64,000 nt of DNA, from the NCBI GenBank assembly GCA_012295275.1, contig CM022678.1, positions 2,828,281-2,892,280 of the forward strand, given 5' to 3'. The translations under genes were made by a program, and so were the position numbers. Below, piece after piece: positions 56,862-64,000 of the stretch; within the stretch, counting starts at the first letter, position 1, and each line of letters opens with the position of its first letter. The notes under the pieces are model-generated. The model did not search any database and was not told where the DNA came from. It saw nothing but the letters and a program-made list of their open reading frames with translations. The stretch comes from Chrysomallon squamiferum (taxonomy: Eukaryota; Mollusca; Gastropoda; Neomphalida; Peltospiridae).

Positions 56862-57582
56862 AAGTATAAATACAATATAAATATAAAAATAAATAAATAA
56901 ATAAAAGTATAAATACAATATAAATATAAAAATAAATAAATAAATAAATAAGTAAACAAATTAAAATCAAAATTCTGCCTAAAAGTCGAATTAGAAGACC
57001 GCCGACTGAGAAAAACATTTTACGGCCGATGCGAGTTATCTGCTCCTGAATCGCTCGTTCTTTTTTGTCGCGAGTAATCGCGAAGGTCGCGTGAATGCCG
57101 TTCTGCGATTGGCGAGTGTTTCTGTGTTACAGCATTGCCGCGGGCTGACAACAGGAAGCCATTAGAACGTCGCAGATTATAGAAACATTTCCCGCAGACG
57201 AAAAAGTCTGCATCTCGACAAACACAGCATTGAACCCTCGACCCGATACTTCAAGGAAGCCCCACGAAGACGCGCCTGACAGACGGAAATGACAACCCAC
57301 GTGCGCAGGCGTCGACTCTTTGATGGCTCAGTTAAAACAGAGTTTGCTCCAACAGCGAGCTATGTTTAAAATTGTTTAAACTTATTATAGTCTACGTACG
57401 TGTTGTCGTACGCTCGTCAGATTAAACTTTTGCATGTTAGCAATGTGTGTGCGTGTGTGTGTGTATTTGTGTGTGTGCGTCTGTGCGTAAATACATACAT
57501 ATACTGAAAGACATACATATATATATATTCACTGAAAGACATAAAAATACACAAACACTATCGCTCTCTCACACACATAGAT

Positions 57583-57661
<79 letters not shown>

Positions 57662-58324
57662 ACACACACAGACACACGCACAAGCACACCTACAAACAGG
57701 AACAAAACGCAGACTATTTTGTAATAAATAACATGAATATATATATATATATATATTCCCATTAGCTAACATGTAGTTCTAACAAAAACGTGTGAATGTC
57801 ACTGTCTTAGGGCGACCTCTGGTGGAGACTAATTATTTCTAATTAACGACGCCAGATCGCCGGCTGTGAGAAGTTGTACGGATTCTCTCCCCTGGCCATG
57901 TCGCTCTTTTATTAGAAAATCAAATATTTTCATTTTAACAGAGCTGGTTTACCTTCGTTTTCAAAACAATCAGAGCGACGCCGTTTATTTAACTATTAAG
58001 TAAAATATAATTTCACAAACATTAATAACTTAAATGTATTATTGAAGTGTATCTTTAATGCAAGGAAATATATATATTTTTTTTCTTTAAAATATCTGAT
58101 TTCTGAAGTTCGCACCACTAATACTTAGAGATCAATGTTTTCGGGGTTTTAAGTTTTATTTTCAGTTTCTTTTTATTGTGCTATTTTATTTTATTTTATT
58201 TTATTTTATTTTATTTTATTTATTCATTCATTCATTCATTCATTATTATTATCATCATCACCACCATTATCTTCATTATTATTAGAAAAAAACTGACACT
58301 AGAAGAAACTATTAATAGATGGCA

Positions 58325-58359
<35 letters not shown>

Positions 58360-59567
58360 TACATACATACATACATACATACATTTCTTCGCCCACGTAC
58401 AAATTCGTCACACATAAAGTAAATTGAAATGTATTGATGCCATTTTTTTTAAATAATTTTTTGTTACACCAAATTTAATCACTATATTAGTAATATTCAT
58501 TCACTCAAATTTTTACTGTTATTTTTATTTATTTATTTATTTATTTATTATTTTTATTTAAATCTACAACAATAAAATTTCGTTCAGATTTTAAGTTCTC
58601 ATTACTAAAGTTTTAATAGGCATTTTTTCCCCCATCTTTCTGTTTTTGATAAAAAAAAACAAATGAACGTTACTGTGCAATATCTTTAACGTCTTTGTAA
58701 AGTGAGACATTTTTTTTATGCAGGATCTCCTGATAAACGAGAAACTAAAAAAAAAAAAAAACATTTTGACGTCGATTAGAAAATAAACAAATTTGCTGAC
58801 ACTAATTTGTTTTTATCTTTGGCTATTATTACACTTAATCAGAGTTTCAGTATTTCTTTTTCTGTATCACATTGCATGACATAGAATAAACGTTTTTTTT
58901 TTGTTGTTGTTGTTGTTGTTGTTTCTGTTGTTTTTTCCCTTAATTAAAATGAAATTAAATAAATAAAAATATAAATAAAATAAAAATTCAAGAAGAAAAT
59001 GAAGAAGAAGAAGGAGAAAAAAGGAAAAAAAGAAGAATAACTGAAACGATTTCTGAATGACTTTTTGTTTCTCGTTAATTCCAGAAAATTTTAAACAAAC
59101 GAAGTTCCATGCATGTAAAGAACTACATTATCAACAGCGGCATCAAAGAACATTATGCTTATTAAGACCTGACACACAAAAAAAACAAAGGCGAGAAATT
59201 CGCTCACTTAGTACCTTAAACTGACAAAACAAACGAACTTAACACTTTTCTTCATCGTTTTCCGCGTTCTGTTTGTTCCCAAACAAAACAGTCGTTCGTT
59301 ATTACCACTCTTAATTTTTTTTTTTTTAAATGTCGACAAATTATCGTCCTTCTTTTCACAACAGCAGGTCCCGTACACCGACAGCTTTCTGTTTATTACG
59401 CTTCATAGCGCGCTCTCTCTTCGAGCTCGTGCGAATCAAAGCGATACTCAACTACAAACAAGAACGAGAACGCCGTTCGACTGATTAACAACGCGGGTCT
59501 GATGCCATCATCGATTAGTGTATGTAATTCACACGTTTCCTAATGAAAGACTGACATGCAACGAGGG
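53949..59567. other. Intergenic region with 3'UTR, microsatellites and one CpG-rich patch
   Basis: No gene seen. 54329-54560 holds about six degenerate TTTGTAACG..TTAAAA repeats. (GATA)n is at 55045-55122. An X-box-like GTAACCATGGAAAC is at 55964-55977. A CpG-containing, GC-richer stretch without a long frame is at 57000-57370. (CT)n/(CA)n is at 57590-57660. Confidence 0.6.
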
Positions 59568-59575
59568 TATAAATA
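59568..59575 (+). promoter_or_regulatory. TATA box of the ELH-like gene
   Basis: TATAAATA in the context GAGGGTATAAATATATCC predicts transcription start near 59600. It sits at the edge of a GC-richer island (59240-59660) and is the only strong TATA box I noticed upstream of the prohormone. Confidence 0.5.
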
Positions 59576-59599
59576 TATCCATTCCTCCAAAACAACCGC

Positions 59600-59796
59600 C
59601 GCCAAATCTCTGCACTGTCGTCTGCTCTTGTTGTAGCGAACGAACTCTCGACTGGGTTTTTTTTTTCTCGAAAGTTATTTAATACAGTCGGTAATTCAAG
59701 ATATTACCGAGAATTATTATCATTATTATTTTTTATTTTTTATTTTTATTTTTTTGTTTAAAAAAGAGGATATTTTCATTTCAGCCTTTCCAGCAG
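59600..59796 (+). other. Candidate untranslated leader exon of the ELH-like gene
   Basis: The segment from about 30 nt after the TATA box to a perfect donor CAG|GTGAGT at 59797 contains no ATG. The coding exon has an acceptor one base before its ATG, so an upstream leader exon is required. The intron would be 59797-62517. The start is approximate. Confidence 0.45.
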
Positions 59797-62517
<2,721 letters not shown>

Positions 62518-62518
62518 A

Positions 62519-63538
62519 ATGTCAGGCTGGAATCTGTTTGCGGTCGTCATGATGTGGACGCTGTTTGACCTACAAACAGCAGACGGCTACCAGGAACCCG
62601 AGATCACGAGAGACGCATGGGACCCGCGACTAGAAGCTTCGTCCGATTCCCGTCATGCATTTCGGCCTGCCATGACGCCACCGATTTCCGCTGGACGCAC
62701 CGTCCGTCGTAGCGGTATTTCGAAGCGTTTCTCGGACCTGTCGATCAGCCAGGACCTGCGCGTGCTCGCCGAGATGTTGTCGAAAGAACGCGAGTCGCGA
62801 AGACGGAACAGCCTCGTGAATCTCCGGTCTAAGCTGCGAAAACTGGGCAAACGTGACGTCACTTACGCCGAAGGCGAAACGCCAAGGAAAGATAACCTGG
62901 CGGCCATCGCAGAAGGTTTGCGCAAGCTGGGAAGCGGTAAAGCGTTACCGACGAAAGTAGACAAAAAAGACGCGAATGACAAACACGAAGGCGAAGCAGA
63001 CCGAGAAATCGCGTTTTTGAACATCGGCGGCCGGCTGTACAAACTCGGAAATCGTCGTTCGTCGGCGGATACGGACAGCGACGGAGAGTTGCCTAAGGAA
63101 GACTTCATACAAATCGGGTCCCCTGTTGCAAGTCTCGGAGACTCCGAAGAAATGGGAAAGCTGCCGAACAACGACGAAATCTCCGAAAAGGACGGAATGA
63201 CTGATTTCGGATTACAAACAGCAGATGACAAAGGATCGTCGACTCTTCAGAAAACGGAGATGCCGCAGAAAAACACGTACACGAGTATGGCATCTCTTCT
63301 GAGAAATTTCGTAAAGGATAACTTCGGAGATGAGATATCGATGCAAAAAGAACACCCTTCGCCCAAAACGGGCACTTCGGCAACTGAAATATCCGATTCC
63401 GAGACAGTGGCGGAAAGTAACGAAGACACGTTGTTAGCGGAGTTTGCCGAGTACAAGAAGTTAGTGAACGAATTTAAGTCGATGTTGGAAACAGAGCGGG
63501 AACACTACAAATATCTCAATTATCTTCTAGAAAAATAA
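62519..63538 (+). CDS. ELH: Egg-laying hormone (ELH/CDCH family) neuropeptide precursor
   Basis: A single coding exon of 339 aa. The ATG follows acceptor GTTTCAG with one base between. Residues 1-23 form a signal peptide (core LFAVVMMWTLF). After Lys69-Arg70 comes a 39-residue peptide starting FSDLSISQDLRVLAEML and ending NLRSKLRKL, followed by Gly110-Lys111-Arg112, so it would be released with a C-terminal leucine amide. The SISQDLRVLAEML start and L-R-x-x-L end match the ELH and caudodorsal-cell-hormone family (CRF/DH44-related secretin-type GPCR ligands) that triggers egg laying in gastropods. Downstream, LRKLG (134-138), LYKLG-NRR (173-180) and VASLG (203-207) resemble degenerate copies of the hormone end. 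The C-terminal 40 residues form a probable amphipathic helix (LLAEFAEYKKLVNEF..). The exon is markedly GC-richer than its surroundings. AATAAA is at 63624-63629. Confidence 0.88.
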   Translation: MSGWNLFAVVMMWTLFDLQTADGYQEPEITRDAWDPRLEASSDSRHAFRPAMTPPISAGRTVRRSGISKRFSDLSISQDLRVLAEMLSKERESRRRNSLVNLRSKLRKLGKRDVTYAEGETPRKDNLAAIAEGLRKLGSGKALPTKVDKKDANDKHEGEADREIAFLNIGGRLYKLGNRRSSADTDSDGELPKEDFIQIGSPVASLGDSEEMGKLPNNDEISEKDGMTDFGLQTADDKGSSTLQKTEMPQKNTYTSMASLLRNFVKDNFGDEISMQKEHPSPKTGTSATEISDSETVAESNEDTLLAEFAEYKKLVNEFKSMLETEREHYKYLNYLLEK

Positions 63539-64000
63539 TCTGTACACTTTGTATTATCATACAAAAGAACATGAAAGAAAATTAGTTGGTGGTTGGGGAA
63601 AAAAACAACAACAAAATAACAAAAATAAATATATAAACAGAAAGTAAATAAATAAATAAATAAAAAGGTATGTAACTAATTAAATAAATAAATAAATAAA
63701 CAGCCATATTTAATTTGTAGAATATAAAAAATAGAGAATATGTTAAATGATAGCCATTGTAATTTTGTCTTCTTCGTCATCTTTATCTTCTTTAAAATCT
63801 TCTTCTTCTGGTTACTACTACTACTACTGCTGCTGCTACTACTACTACTATTACTACTACTGTTATTATTATTATTATTATTATTATATGGAGAGTAGTA
63901 TTCCATAATTTTAAATATTTGTTTAGTTCAAATTTTTAATTTATAAACCAGTATTTTATAATGACTAGAAAATCTTTATAGTATTTATTTATTTATTTAT
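63539..64000. other. 3'UTR/flank of the ELH-like gene
   Basis: AT-rich, with (AAAT)n near 63645-63700 and (TAC)/(ATT) tracts at 63806-63886. No gene seen up to the window end. Confidence 0.7.

Overview
This is a metazoan nuclear window, AT-rich, with many introns and a very heavy load of microsatellites and minisatellites. The organism is most likely a mollusc, and probably a gastropod. The main reason is a single-exon prohormone at 62519-63538 that carries an egg-laying-hormone (ELH/CDCH family) peptide with a Leu-Gly-Lys-Arg amidation and cleavage end. Invertebrate-type ribosomal protein L19 and two-lobed phosphofructokinase genes agree with this. I ran no database search, so family calls rest on motifs and exon-by-exon translation.

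Layout. (1) 1-14160: a tandemly duplicated locus of macrodomain / charged-repeat / RING / deltex-C-terminal E3 ubiquitin ligases, similar in architecture to DTX3L. Copy A (1-2751) enters from the left edge and looks damaged: it has an in-frame TGA at 655-657 and has lost the zinc-ligand His of its RING. Copy B has a promoter-like region with two ISRE-like (IRF-type) motifs, then a macrodomain-only unit (6655-7956), then the full unit (8177-13700). The 96-bp coding repeat of the full unit carries several poly-A indels that break the reading frame. An orphan terminal coding exon lies on the minus strand at 4790-5031.

(2) 14296-18701, minus strand: RPL19, five coding exons, 197 aa, with a 5'TOP-like leader. 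(3) 19174-42199, plus strand: ATP-dependent 6-phosphofructokinase, 21 coding exons per mRNA, 817 aa, head-to-head with RPL19 across about 470 bp. Its notable features are two same-length mutually exclusive exons (35592-35682 and 36549-36639) separated by an intron with 15-nt perfectly complementary arms, two candidate 27-nt cassette microexons, and a minisatellite whose units copy the 3' splice site of exon 4.

(4) 42200-48359: non-coding, low complexity. (5) 48360-53948, plus strand: a seven-exon gene for a small single-pass membrane protein of unknown function, with mostly phase-1 exons and microsatellites abutting its splice donors. (6) 53949-59567: non-coding, with one CpG-rich patch. (7) 59568-63538, plus strand: the ELH-like neuropeptide gene, with a TATA box, an ATG-free leader exon, a 2.7-kb intron and one coding exon of 339 aa.

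The genes do not form one pathway. They are an innate-immunity-type ubiquitin/ADP-ribose-reader cluster, two housekeeping genes sharing a promoter region, an unknown membrane protein and a reproductive neuropeptide.
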